Below, piece by piece: positions 44,005 to 53,318 of a stretch of 64,000 nt of DNA. The notes beneath the pieces are model-generated. The model saw only the letters and a list, made by a program, of their open reading frames with translations. It searched no databases and was not told the DNA's origin. Position numbers and translations under genes: made by a program. The stretch is from an uncultured Dehalococcoidia bacterium (GTDB taxonomy: Bacteria > Chloroflexota > Dehalococcoidia > Bin125), in assembly GCA_958295515.1 (NCBI GenBank), contig CATQGW010000004.1:124001-188000 (forward strand), read 5' to 3'. Numbering within the stretch: the stretch's first letter is position 1; each line of letters starts with the position of its first letter.

Positions 44005-44892
44005 TCACTCCCCCTGCAGCGCACTCAGATGCGCCGCCGCGAACTCGCCCAGCAGCCCCTCCGGATCCGCCGTCGCCGGGTGCAGATTGGCGACCGCGTG
44101 GTCGAACCCCAGCGCCCGCATCTCCCCCAGGCGCTCCGCCGCCTGTTCCAGCCCGCCCTCCTCCAGCACCGTGATCCGATTTATCCCCAGCCGCAGCGCC
44201 GACGCATCCCGCCCCGCGTCCGACGCCGCCTGACGCACCCGATCCCAATCCTCCGCCAGCGTGTCCAACATCGCCGGGTTGGCTAGATAGCCGTCCGCCA
44301 GACGACCCGCCCGCTCCAGCTGGCGCGGGTGGTTCCCGCCCAGCCAGATCGGCACCCGCCGCGGCGGCTGCGGGCGGCAATACCAGCCCTCCGTGTCGTA
44401 GAACTCGCCCTTGAACGCGCCTCGCTCATTCTCCCAGAGATCGCGCAGCACCTGCAGATACTCGTCCATCCGCGCCCCGCGCCGGTCGAACGGCATCGAG
44501 AGCGCCTCAAACTCTTCCTTCCACCAGCCCACCCCCGCGCCCAGAATCACCCGCCCGCCGGCCAGGTGATCGAGCGTCGCGATCAGCTTCGCGTGCAGCA
44601 CCGGCGCGCGCATCGGCAGCACCAGCACCGCCGTGCCCAACTCGACCCGCTCCGTCACCGCCGCCGCGTAGGTCAACAGCGTCAGCGGCTCCAAAAACGC
44701 GCTCTCCGCCGGCACCAGAAAGCGCCCGTCCTCGCTGTACGGGTAGTCCGAACCCTGATCCGGACGCAGCACCACGTGATCAAACGCCCACAGCGAGTCG
44801 AAGCCCGCCGCCTCCGCCGCGCGCGCCACCCGCGCAATCTGCTGCGCCGAAGCCGCTCCACCCACCTGCGGAATGTAGACGCCGACTTTCAT
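44005..44892 (-). CDS. LLM-class flavin (probably F420) oxidoreductase
   Basis: The 295-residue luciferase-like protein begins M-K-V-G-V-Y-I-P-Q and contains A-A-G-F-D-S-L-W-A-F-D-H-V, P-L-T-L-L-T-Y-A-A-A-V-T and G-W-W-K-E-E-F. These fit the F420-dependent subfamily common in Actinobacteria and Chloroflexota. The substrate is unknown. The ATG at 44892 is chosen since upstream in-frame Met residues have no family similarity. Confidence 0.88.
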   Translation of the reverse strand: MKVGVYIPQVGGAASAQQIARVARAAEAAGFDSLWAFDHVVLRPDQGSDYPYSEDGRFLVPAESAFLEPLTLLTYAAAVTERVELGTAVLVLPMRAPVLHAKLIATLDHLAGGRVILGAGVGWWKEEFEALSMPFDRRGARMDEYLQVLRDLWENERGAFKGEFYDTEGWYCRPQPPRRVPIWLGGNHPRQLERAGRLADGYLANPAMLDTLAEDWDRVRQAASDAGRDASALRLGINRITVLEEGGLEQAAERLGEMRALGFDHAVANLHPATADPEGLLGEFAAAHLSALQGE

Positions 44893-44966
44893 CCTGCCGC
44901 TCCTCCACTGCGCGGGCGGTAGCATCGCCCGATGCTGCACAGTATCGCGCACTCGCCGGCCCACTC

Positions 44967-46217
44967 GTGAGCGAGTCGAACAGCCGTCGGCGACCCTTCG
45001 CCCGCCCGCCGCTGCGCCGCGTCTTCGCCATCCGCGACTACCGCATGCTCTGGTCCGGCGCGCTGGCGATGATCATCGCCCAGCAGCTCCGCTTCATCGC
45101 CATCCCGCAGTGGCTCGTCGACGAAACCGGCGAGTTCACCCAGGTCGCGATCGTCGGCGCAATCCAGCTCCCCGTTCAGATCGTCGCCGTGCTCTACGGC
45201 GGCGTGCTCGCCGACCGCTTCGACCGCCGCTGGCTGATGGCCGGCTCCAACGCCCTCGTCTTCCTCCTCCTCATACTCCTCGCCGCCACCGCCACCGCCG
45301 ACGTGCTGCGCGTCTGGCACGCCTGGATCGTCCTCGCCGTACTCGCCGCCCTCGCCGTCTTCGTCGCCCCCGCACGCGCCACCATTACCCCCCGCGTCGT
45401 CCCCGAGCGCTACCTCTCCGCCGCCGTCACCGTCGACACCGGCACCCAGAACGGCGGCTGGATCCTCGGCACCGCACTCTTCACCGCAATCGTCTCCGTC
45501 GCCGATGTCACCGCCGCGCTCTGGGCCGCCGCGGCAGCCGCGGCCGTCTCCACGCTGATGCCGATGCTGATCCGCACCCCCGCCAAGGCCACGGGCGAGC
45601 GCACCGGCACGCTGGCCAGCGTCCTCGCCGGCGGACGCTTCGTCGCCCGACACCCCATCCTGCCCGGCCTCTTCCTGCTCGACTGGGGCATCACCGTCGT
45701 CTCCTACTACCGCGAGATCCTGCCCGTGCTCGCCACCGGACTGTTCATGGCCGGCGCCAGCGCCGCCGGCGGACTCGGCATCGCCAACGCCGTCGGCTCC
45801 ATCTGCGGCATGCTGCTCGCGCTCTTCCTCGTCCACGAGCGCGCCAAAGGAATGCTCGTACTGATCGCCTCGCTCGTCTACGCCGCCCTGCTCTTCGCCA
45901 TGGGCGCAGCCCCCTGGCTCTGGCTCGGACTGATCGTGATCGCGATGCTCGGCGCAGCCGACGCCGTCACCGTCGCCGTCCGGCAGGCCACCGTCCAGCT
46001 CACCACGCCCGACGAAATGCGCGGACGCGCCTTCTCCTTCATGGTGCTCGCCGCCCAGACCGCCAACAACGTCGGCATCATCTGGGTCGGCTTCTGGGCC
46101 GGCTCAATCGGCGCGCCCAACGCCATGCTGCTCGGCGGCGGACTGGGCATCGGCGCAACCCTGCTGATCGGCCTGCTCTGGAAATCAGTGCGCACCTACC
46201 GCGCCCCCGCCACCTGA
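44967..46217 (+). CDS. MFS transporter
   Basis: The 416-residue protein has twelve predicted helices and the MFS loop V-L-A-D-R-F-D-R-R between helices 2 and 3. The overall pattern is like EntS-type exporters (MFS_3). It probably exports a small molecule. The start is a GTG. It diverges from the LLM oxidoreductase gene. Confidence 0.88.
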   Translation: MSESNSRRRPFARPPLRRVFAIRDYRMLWSGALAMIIAQQLRFIAIPQWLVDETGEFTQVAIVGAIQLPVQIVAVLYGGVLADRFDRRWLMAGSNALVFLLLILLAATATADVLRVWHAWIVLAVLAALAVFVAPARATITPRVVPERYLSAAVTVDTGTQNGGWILGTALFTAIVSVADVTAALWAAAAAAAVSTLMPMLIRTPAKATGERTGTLASVLAGGRFVARHPILPGLFLLDWGITVVSYYREILPVLATGLFMAGASAAGGLGIANAVGSICGMLLALFLVHERAKGMLVLIASLVYAALLFAMGAAPWLWLGLIVIAMLGAADAVTVAVRQATVQLTTPDEMRGRAFSFMVLAAQTANNVGIIWVGFWAGSIGAPNAMLLGGGLGIGATLLIGLLWKSVRTYRAPAT

Positions 46218-46275
46218 CCCGCTACGCTCGCCTCACACAAGATCGGGGTACAGGATCAGCGTACGGAGGAAGACC

Positions 46276-46965
46276 ATGACGACCACCGCAGCAGTCTTCG
46301 GCCCCGGCCTGTTCGACTTCCTCGCCGAACTCGAGCTGAACAATCGGCGCGACTGGTTCGAGGCCAACCGCGAGCGCTACGAGTCGGAGCTCCGCGAGCC
46401 CGCCTTCGACTTGATCCGCGCCGTGCGCCCGCTGCTCGAACAGATTTCGCCCGCAATCACCGCCCGCGACGCCAAAGTCGGCGGCTCGCTGATGCGCATC
46501 CACCGCGATGTCCGCTTCTCCGCCGACAAATCGCCCTACAAAACCAATGTCGGCATCCAGTTCCGCCACCGCGCCGGCAAAGATGTCCACGCCCCCGGCT
46601 ACTACATCCACCTCTCGCTCGACGACTGCTTCTTCGGCGCCGGCAGCTGGGGGCCCGACCGCGACGCCCTCGCCGCCTACCGCGAAGCAATCGCCGAACA
46701 CGGCGAGCAGTGGACCAAGCTCGCCAGGCGCTACCAAACCGCCCCCTGGCGCATCGACGGCGACAAACTCAAGCGCCCCCCCAGAGGCTGGAGCGCCGAC
46801 CACCCAATGATCGAAGAACTCAAACGCAAACACATCATCGCCGTCCAAACCTTCGACCAGGAAGCAGCCCTCAGCGAATCATTCCCCACCCAAATCGCCC
46901 AATGGTGCAAAGAAACCGCCCCCCTAATGCACTTCCTCTGCACCGCCGTCGCCCTCGACTTCTAA
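46276..46965 (+). CDS. DUF2461 family protein
   Basis: The 229-residue protein matches DUF2461, with F-L-A-E-L-E-L-N-N-R-R-D-W-F-E-A-N-R near the start, then M-R-I-H-R-D-V-R-F-S-A-D-K-S-P-Y-K-T-N and G-Y-Y-I-H-L-S. The family has no known reaction. A GGAGGAAG ribosome binding site lies just upstream. Confidence 0.92.
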   Translation: MTTTAAVFGPGLFDFLAELELNNRRDWFEANRERYESELREPAFDLIRAVRPLLEQISPAITARDAKVGGSLMRIHRDVRFSADKSPYKTNVGIQFRHRAGKDVHAPGYYIHLSLDDCFFGAGSWGPDRDALAAYREAIAEHGEQWTKLARRYQTAPWRIDGDKLKRPPRGWSADHPMIEELKRKHIIAVQTFDQEAALSESFPTQIAQWCKETAPLMHFLCTAVALDF

Positions 46966-47020
46966 GGCGCGCTCGCAGAACGTTAGGGTGCCGGAGCGTC
47001 GGATTGGTCGTATAAGGTTA

Positions 47021-47104
47021 CCGCCCCAGCATTCGACGGAGCTGTCCTCGCGCAGCCCGCAGATATACTAAGCGCCCGGGCTGACCGCGCTGAAGCTGTT
47101 ATCA
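47021..47104 (-). pseudogene. Decayed extra RCC1 repeat
   Basis: Just after the RCC1 gene stop, the minus strand encodes S-F-S-A-V-S-P-G-A, then TAG, then Y-I-C-G-L-R-E-D-S-S-V-E-C-W-G. This is one more repeat of the neighbouring protein, but in another frame, with a stop where Trp stands in sister repeats (TGG to TAG). It appears to be a lost repeat left behind after a frameshift. Confidence 0.75.
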
Positions 47105-47140
47105 GCGACGGTAGCTTGCGGCTCCGTCGCGGCCTGCTTG

Positions 47141-49408
47141 CTAGTCGGTGTCGTCGCGGAGATCTTCAGGGACATCCGTTTGGCCGGAGTTGTTGTCGCC
47201 CCAGCATTCAACTGCGCCGCCCTCGCGCAGCCCGCAGGTGTGCGACCAACCCGCGCCGACCGCGCTGAAGCGGCCGCCCGGCGCGTCCGTTTGGCCGGAC
47301 CTGTTGTCGCCCCAGCACTCGACCGCGCCGCTCGCGCGCAGCCCGCAGGTGTGCTGCCCACCCGCGCCGACCGCGCTGAAACGCCCACCCGGCGCGTCCG
47401 TTTGGCCGGACCTGTTGCTTCCCCAGCACTCAACTGCGCCGCTCTCGCGCAGCCCGCAGCTGTGATACCCACCGACGCTGACGGCGCTGAAGGGGCCGTC
47501 CAGCGCGTCCGTTTGGCCGGACCTGTTGCTTCCCCAGCACTCAACTGCGCCGCTCTCGCGCAACCCGCAGGTGTGATACCAGCCCACGCCAACCGCGCTG
47601 AACCGCCCGTCCGGCGCGTCCGTTTGGCCGTAATGGTTGTACCCCCAGCATTCCACCGCGCCGCTCTCACCCAGCCCGCAGCTGTGCCACCAGCCCGCGC
47701 TGACTGCGCTGAACCGCCCATCCAGCGCATCCGTTTGGCCGTAATGGTTGTATCCCCAGCATTCCACCGCTCCGCTCTCACCCAGCCCGCAGCTGTGCCA
47801 CCAGCCCGCGCTGACTGCGCTGAACCGCCCATCCGGCGCGTCCGCTTGGCCGTAGTAGTTGTACCCCCAGCATTTCACCGCGCCGCTCTCGCGCAGCCCG
47901 CAGGTGTGAAACCCGCCTACGCTGACCGCGCTGAATCGCCTGTCCAGCGCGTCCGTTTGGCCATAGTAGTTGTCTCCCCAGCATTCGACCGCACCGCTCT
48001 CGCGCAGCCCGCAGGTGTGCAACTCGCCCGCGCTGACCGCGATGAAAGGCCCGTCCGGCGCGTCCGCTTGGCCGTACTCGCCGTACTCGTTGGCTCCCCA
48101 GCATTCGACGACCGCGCCGCTCTCGCGCAGCCCGCAGGTGTGATAATCGCCCGCGTTGACTGCGCTGAAAGGCCCGTCCGGCGCGTCCGCTTGGTCAGCC
48201 CCGTTGTTTCCCCAGCATTCAACCGCGCCGCTCTCGTGCAGCCCACAGGTGTGCAACCAGCCCGCGCTGACCGCGCTGAAAGGCCCGTCCGGCGCGTCCG
48301 TTTGACCGAGCTCGGCGTACCCCCAGCATTCAACCGCGCCGCTCTCGTGCAGCCCGCAGGTGTGCGACCCACCCGCGCTGACCGCACTGAAACGCCCGTC
48401 TGGCGCGTCCGTTTGGCCGTACCTGTTATACCCCCAACATTCAACCGCGCCGCTCTCGCGCAGCCCGCAGGTGTGCCGCCCGCCCGCGCTGACCGCGCTG
48501 AAACGCCCGTCCGGCGCGTCCGTTTGGCCAACCTCGTCGTACCCCCAGCATTCAACCGCACCGCTCTCGCGCAGCCCGCAGGTGTGCGACCTGCCAGCGC
48601 TGACCGCGCTGAAACGCCCGTCCGGCGCGTCCGTTTGGCCGTACTCGTTGTCGCCCCAGCATTCAACGACCGCGCCGCTCTCGCGCAGCCCACAGGTGTG
48701 CCACCCGCCCGCGCTGACCGCGCTGAAACGCCCATCCAGCGCGTCCGTTTGGCCGACCTCGCTCGGCTCAGTCGTCTCCACCGGCCGCTGCCCCGGTACG
48801 GCGATCAAGCTGCTCCGCAGCCACTTCTCCGCGCTGCCGTCGATCAAACGCCGCGTCAGAAAGCGGTTCGACGGGAAGATGTCGTCCGGGCCGCTCTCCG
48901 TCCCGCGAATATCCGCGCCCCAGTCCGGGCGAAAGCCGAACTCGATCCGCGTCAGCCGCCCCTCCTCGTCCGCCTCCGCCCGCACCAGAATCCGCCCCCG
49001 CACGCCCGTCTCCGACCCCTCCGCGTCGGGGATCAGCAGCTCGCTGCTGCGCAGCCAGGTTCCCGCGCGTTCGTCGATCAAGCGGCGCGTCAGGAAACGG
49101 AGCCGGGGCGAGATGTCGTCCGGACCGTCCGCACCGCCGCGCACGTCAAGCCCCCAGCCGGGGCGAAAGCCGAACTCCACGCGGGACAGCTCCCCCGCGT
49201 CATCAACCCAGGGGCGCACCACGATCCGGCCGTCAACGCTGCCCGCGCCGCCGTCCTGCGCCGTCGCACCGCCGCTGCCCGCAATCACGGCGAGCACCGC
49301 CAACACAGCGAGCGCCAACGCCGCAATCCACCGAACACTCAACAATGCGCGGATCAATTCCACCCGCCCCATCCCTGTCAACCGCCGCCCCCAGCGATGC
49401 CGCCGCAT
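47141..49408 (-). CDS. Secreted RCC1-repeat protein with two N-terminal modules
   Basis: The 755-residue protein has a signal peptide (hydrophobic stretch about 27-45, then A-T-A-Q). Two modules follow, each beginning G-R-I and ending T/K-W-L-R-S-S, then fourteen repeats with consensus F-S-A-V-S-A-G and H-T-C-G-L-R-E-S-G-A-V-E-C-W-G. The repeats are more alike than those of the protein at 24806, which suggests recent expansion. The module is at the opposite end in the other protein. Two conserved Cys per repeat fit an extracellular place. An in-frame ATG at 49372 is an alternative start. Confidence 0.83.
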   Translation of the reverse strand: MRRHRWGRRLTGMGRVELIRALLSVRWIAALALAVLAVLAVIAGSGGATAQDGGAGSVDGRIVVRPWVDDAGELSRVEFGFRPGWGLDVRGGADGPDDISPRLRFLTRRLIDERAGTWLRSSELLIPDAEGSETGVRGRILVRAEADEEGRLTRIEFGFRPDWGADIRGTESGPDDIFPSNRFLTRRLIDGSAEKWLRSSLIAVPGQRPVETTEPSEVGQTDALDGRFSAVSAGGWHTCGLRESGAVVECWGDNEYGQTDAPDGRFSAVSAGRSHTCGLRESGAVECWGYDEVGQTDAPDGRFSAVSAGGRHTCGLRESGAVECWGYNRYGQTDAPDGRFSAVSAGGSHTCGLHESGAVECWGYAELGQTDAPDGPFSAVSAGWLHTCGLHESGAVECWGNNGADQADAPDGPFSAVNAGDYHTCGLRESGAVVECWGANEYGEYGQADAPDGPFIAVSAGELHTCGLRESGAVECWGDNYYGQTDALDRRFSAVSVGGFHTCGLRESGAVKCWGYNYYGQADAPDGRFSAVSAGWWHSCGLGESGAVECWGYNHYGQTDALDGRFSAVSAGWWHSCGLGESGAVECWGYNHYGQTDAPDGRFSAVGVGWYHTCGLRESGAVECWGSNRSGQTDALDGPFSAVSVGGYHSCGLRESGAVECWGSNRSGQTDAPGGRFSAVGAGGQHTCGLRASGAVECWGDNRSGQTDAPGGRFSAVGAGWSHTCGLREGGAVECWGDNNSGQTDVPEDLRDDTD

Positions 49409-49469
49409 AGTAGCGCAGCATCCCGCCTACCCTGCCCGCAACACCACCCACCACCGAAGGAGGACTCCC

Positions 49470-49949
49470 ATGACCCAACGCGAACCGTCCAACATGCCCC
49501 CCGAAGCCCCCGCCCTCGAAACCGAACCCATCCCCCCGCCCCACGACGCCCGCTTCATCGTCAAACCCACCGACTCCATCCCCGAGACCGTCGGGCGCAA
49601 CATCCACGCCCGGCGCATGTTCACCGCCGCCGAAGGCCGCTTCGAGAGCTCCCTCCAATTCGTCCTCTTCAACCGCCTCCCCGTCGGCGAGACCAACGTC
49701 CGCCACATCCACGAGAACGTCGAGAAGGTCTACTACTTCCTGCGCGGCAACGCCGAAATCGACTGCGGACCCTGGCGCACCTCGGCCGCCGCCGGCGACT
49801 TCCTCTTCTTCCCCGCCGACATCGCCCACCAAATCCGCAGCCTCGGCCCCGACGACCTTGAGTTCATCGTCTGCGCCGCCGCCACCACCGACGAAGCGCG
49901 GGGCATGTCCGACGGCGGACTGCTCGCCGACGCGGAGGACGCCTCATGA
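49470..49949 (+). CDS. Cupin-domain protein
   Basis: The 159-residue protein has cupin motif 1, R-H-I-H-E-N-V-E-K-V-Y-Y-F-L-R-G, and motif 2, G-D-F-L-F-F-P-A-D-I-A-H-Q-I. The His and Glu residues are those that hold a metal. The start is fixed by GAAGGAGG a few bases upstream. Its stop overlaps the Ldh start (ATGA), so the pair is coupled and may act on the same small molecule. Confidence 0.9.
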   Translation: MTQREPSNMPPEAPALETEPIPPPHDARFIVKPTDSIPETVGRNIHARRMFTAAEGRFESSLQFVLFNRLPVGETNVRHIHENVEKVYYFLRGNAEIDCGPWRTSAAAGDFLFFPADIAHQIRSLGPDDLEFIVCAAATTDEARGMSDGGLLADAEDAS

Positions 49950-50998
49950 CCGACATCGACGCCACCGAGATCCTCCCCCTCGAGCCGCTCCGCGCCTTCG
50001 GAACCGCCGTCTACGAGGCCTGCGGCGTCCCCGCCAGCGACGCCGCCCTGACCGTCGAAATCCAGCTCACCGCCGACCTGCGCGGCGTCGACACCCACGG
50101 CTTCCAGCGCCTCCCCTGGTACGCCGGACACCTCCGCAACGGCCGCTACAACCCCACCCCCAGCCTGGCCGCAATCCGCGAGACGCCCGTCTCGCTCGTA
50201 GTCGACGGCGACGGCGGCATCGGCCAGCTGGTCGCCGCCCGCACAATGCAGCGCACCATCGACAAAGCGCGCGAAACCGGGCTCGCCCTCGGAACCCTGC
50301 GCAACTCCAACGACTGGGGCATGGGCGCCTACTACCCCATGATGGCCGCCGCCGAAGGCTTCGTCTCCTTCTGCACCACCACCTCCGTCCCCACCCTCGC
50401 CCCCTTCGGCGCGCGCACCCGCATGACCGGCAACAACCCCATGGCCTTCGCCGCCCCCCGCGCCGCCGGCCCGCCCATGGTGCTCGATATGGCGCTCACC
50501 CCCGTCGCGCTCGGCAAAGTCATGCGCGCCCGCGCCGAGGGTCGCGCCATCCCCGAGGAGTGGGGCTTCCTCGACCTCGAAGGCCAACCCACCACCGACC
50601 CCGAAACCGCAATGGCCGGCATCATCCCCGCGCTCGGCGCGGTCAGCGCCTACAAAGGCAGCGGCCTCAGCCTCTTCATGAACACCCTCGCCGGCGCACT
50701 GCCCGGCGGCGTCCACTCCGCCGAGGTCGAAATCGGCCGCCGCGGACAGTTCCTGCTTGTCATCTCCCCCGACCTCTTCGGCGACCCCGCCGACTTCGAA
50801 GCCGCCGTCGACGACATCTGGCGGCAAGTCAAAGCCGCCGACCCGCTGCCCGGCGTAGACGAGGTCCTCGCCCCCGGCGAGCAAGAGCAGCGCACCCACG
50901 AGCAGCGAGCCGCCAGCGGCGAAATCGCCTACCCCGCCTCCACCGTCCGCGAACTCCGCGCCCTCTCAGCCGAACTGGGCATCCCCCTGAATGCGTAG
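49946..50998 (+). CDS. Ldh-family (YlbC/malate type) NAD(P) oxidoreductase
   Basis: The 350-residue enzyme has the Ldh-family plan: A-D-L-R-G-V-D-T-H-G-F near residue 48 with the catalytic His, G-N-N-P-M-A-F-A-A-P near residue 163, and A-Y-K-G-S-G-L-S-L near residue 235. The family reduces 2-keto acids such as malate, lactate or ureidoglycolate analogues. The substrate here is unknown. Confidence 0.9.
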   Translation: MTDIDATEILPLEPLRAFGTAVYEACGVPASDAALTVEIQLTADLRGVDTHGFQRLPWYAGHLRNGRYNPTPSLAAIRETPVSLVVDGDGGIGQLVAARTMQRTIDKARETGLALGTLRNSNDWGMGAYYPMMAAAEGFVSFCTTTSVPTLAPFGARTRMTGNNPMAFAAPRAAGPPMVLDMALTPVALGKVMRARAEGRAIPEEWGFLDLEGQPTTDPETAMAGIIPALGAVSAYKGSGLSLFMNTLAGALPGGVHSAEVEIGRRGQFLLVISPDLFGDPADFEAAVDDIWRQVKAADPLPGVDEVLAPGEQEQRTHEQRAASGEIAYPASTVRELRALSAELGIPLNA

Positions 50999-51794
50999 AT
51001 CGACGACCGAGCGGCGGTGGCGAATCGGCATCGCGTTCGCGATCGTCCTGACGGTTGCACTGGTCGCAGCGATCGTCGGCCCGAATTCGTCCGACGATGT
51101 CGAGCCGTTGCCTGAGCCCGCCGCTGCGTTGGAAATACAACAGGCGCAAGTCGAAGCCGCCCCCGCCGATGAACAGGCAGAAAAGCCCGACGATCCGTCG
51201 CCCGAATCCGGCTGGCGACTCGACGATCGGGCTGCCCTGGATGCGCTCACCGTCGCAGCTGAGAGCGATGGCGGCGTCCGCTATGACCGCGACGACTACG
51301 ACCATTACTTGGGGCGAGACGAAAACGGCTGCAATCTGCGAGATCGCATCTTGCTGAGCGAGGCAATCAGAGTGCTGTCGGTGACCGATCGGTGCGACGC
51401 GGAGGGCGAGTGGCTTTCGTGGCTCGACGGCGAGTACCTCTCAGACGAAGGCGATCTTGAGATCGATCATCTGGTCGCGCTCGCTGAAGCGCACCGCTCC
51501 GGTGCCTGGCGCTGGACAGAGAAGCAACGCCGCGAGTTCTCCAACGACGAGGCGACACTCTCCGCGGTCTCAAGATCGGCCAACCGAGCCAAGTCCGATC
51601 ACGATCCGGCAGGATGGCGCCCACCTGCCGAGTCCGTATGGTGCCGCTACGCCCGTGAGTGGATTGCCATCAAGCGGAAGTACGATCTCGCCGTGGATCG
51701 GGCTGAAGTGGGTGCTCTGTCGGCCATGCTGGATTCTTGTACCGGTCCCCCTCTTGACAATTCTGCGCAAAACTCTCGAACCAGCGCCGATTGA
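50991..51794 (+). CDS. Membrane-anchored or secreted HNH nuclease
   Basis: The 267-residue protein has an N-terminal membrane or signal helix (about 11-29) and an acidic linker. Its HNH domain has E-I-D159-H160-L and A-N-R-A-K-S-D-H-D-P-A-G-W, as in secreted HNH/DUF1524-like nucleases. Typical homologues stop after a sequence like L-S-A-M-L-D-S-C; here the frame continues about 16 residues into the tail of the convergent Mrr gene. Its start overlaps the end of the Ldh gene. Confidence 0.85.
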   Translation: MRRSTTERRWRIGIAFAIVLTVALVAAIVGPNSSDDVEPLPEPAAALEIQQAQVEAAPADEQAEKPDDPSPESGWRLDDRAALDALTVAAESDGGVRYDRDDYDHYLGRDENGCNLRDRILLSEAIRVLSVTDRCDAEGEWLSWLDGEYLSDEGDLEIDHLVALAEAHRSGAWRWTEKQRREFSNDEATLSAVSRSANRAKSDHDPAGWRPPAESVWCRYAREWIAIKRKYDLAVDRAEVGALSAMLDSCTGPPLDNSAQNSRTSAD

Positions 51795-53268
51795 CTTCAA
51801 GATCGTCCGACCACTCAATTACGACTCCCTCGTGCTTGGCCAGCAGCGCACACAGATCATTGCCGTTTGTCAGTTCCACGGGCGTTTCACGCTGCCGCGC
51901 CGCCGCTTCAACCGCGTCACGCGAGAAGTAACCGGTCGTCATCAGCCGTCCAGGACCCGATCGGCCACGCTTGGCTCTCCTGTACAACGCCTGCTGGACA
52001 TCTCGTACGACTTCTACCCCGACTTCGCCGCGCCAGGCTTTACACTGAACGTAGACATCGGTTGCGCCCGTCGGTCCTCGCAGTTCCGCCAGTATATCGA
52101 TCCCGTCATCGCCTCGGCCGCCGATAGCCCTGACATTACTGTAGCCCTCGTTGCGCAGTACTTCGGCGCACAGCTCTTCGAAGCAAATGGGAGCGAGCGC
52201 CCAAAGCTGAGCCATGAGCTGTTCGTGCAGCGTGGGCGTTGCCGACAGCGCCGATTGCGATGCATCGTCGTCTGTGTCGAGACCAGGCAACGGCATCGGG
52301 GCATAGTCCTCAAGCTCGCGCTTGGTCGCGAAATATTGTCGCGCATGCATCGTCACGTCTTCTTCAGTCGCTGCCGCACCGCGTGAAGTGGCGCGCCACC
52401 ATCCATCGGAAGGACGCTCGATCCAGCGACGATTGTGCAGCGCGCTGCGTGCCCAACTAACCCGGTATCCCCACTCGGAGTGCCCCTCGCGCCGAGACCG
52501 CATATGCAATCGAGCCTGGACGGAGACGCCCATCGCGGACGCCACAGCATCGTCAATCTCGTTGTTGTGGGCGGGCTGATGCATGTCGCGCATCGTGCGC
52601 AGAGTCACCCATGTCAGCCTCGCAATCCACGCCACCTCGGATGTGCCTCTGCTTGAGGGCGGCGTAGCTGTTGGCTGCGGGCGCGCTGGCGATGCCGCTC
52701 CAGCTGCCGCTCGGCGCGGCGGCCTCGCCCGATCGGGTGCGGGTAAAGGCGTGTGAGCGGGACGTGGCGCTGGGCGCTCGTCTGATGCCGTCGATTCCCG
52801 CGATGCGGGCGCGTTCGATCGCGTCGCTTTGGATGGCAGCGACGCCTCACTTACTGGGACCGCATTGGCCTCGGTTTCGGTGGCGCGGATCGTCCTGCGT
52901 TGTGCGCCGCCATCGCCCACGGCGGGCGGTCGTTGGAGAAGCGCGTCCACTCCCAGAATCACGAGCAGACCGCCGAGCGCGACCAACAGCCACAGTCCCG
53001 CCGCCAACCCGAGTACCACCCATACCGCGATAAAAATCGCAGCTGTCCCCGCCAAAGTCGCCGAGCCGGCGTGTGTCAAGAAGCCGCCACGCCGCTCCAT
53101 CGTCGATGCGCCCAGATAGATCGCCGCCAGCAGCGCGCCGACCGCGATCGCCCAAACGCCGTCGGACACCGCAACGGCCGCGACAGCGGCCGTTGCGGCG
53201 GCCAGCGTCAATGCATACCCGGTCCACGCCGCATCAAGGCGGCCCTTGGCACGCTCGCTGGGTCTCAT
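51670..53268 (-). CDS. Membrane-anchored Mrr-type restriction nuclease
   Basis: The 532-residue protein has three or four membrane helices (about 15-105), a disordered Pro/Ala/Arg linker (110-210), a winged-helix Mrr-N domain (about 215-320), and an Mrr catalytic domain with G386-D-D-G-I-D391 and Q-C-K. Mrr enzymes cut modified DNA. Membrane anchoring is unusual and would place the nuclease at the inner face of the membrane, where phage DNA enters. The last 25 or so residues look like read-through into the convergent HNH gene. Confidence 0.88.
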   Translation of the reverse strand: MRPSERAKGRLDAAWTGYALTLAAATAAVAAVAVSDGVWAIAVGALLAAIYLGASTMERRGGFLTHAGSATLAGTAAIFIAVWVVLGLAAGLWLLVALGGLLVILGVDALLQRPPAVGDGGAQRRTIRATETEANAVPVSEASLPSKATRSNAPASRESTASDERPAPRPAHTPLPAPDRARPPRRAAAGAASPARPQPTATPPSSRGTSEVAWIARLTWVTLRTMRDMHQPAHNNEIDDAVASAMGVSVQARLHMRSRREGHSEWGYRVSWARSALHNRRWIERPSDGWWRATSRGAAATEEDVTMHARQYFATKRELEDYAPMPLPGLDTDDDASQSALSATPTLHEQLMAQLWALAPICFEELCAEVLRNEGYSNVRAIGGRGDDGIDILAELRGPTGATDVYVQCKAWRGEVGVEVVRDVQQALYRRAKRGRSGPGRLMTTGYFSRDAVEAAARQRETPVELTNGNDLCALLAKHEGVVIEWSDDLEVNRRWFESFAQNCQEGDRYKNPAWPTEHPLQPDPRRDRTSA

Positions 53269-53318
53269 CGTGGTTCGCCCTGCTGCACCGACTCAGGCTA
53301 TACGCCCCGATGCGAACC

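Noticed and set aside
47068-47070. Stop-codon readthrough joining the extra RCC1 repeat to the gene
   Set aside because: The repeat is in a different frame from the main gene, so a frameshift would also be needed; decay is simpler.
47138-49861. 907-codon plus-strand frame opposite the RCC1 gene
   Set aside because: Its repeats are only the antisense image of the RCC1 repeats; it has no signal peptide or plausible fold.
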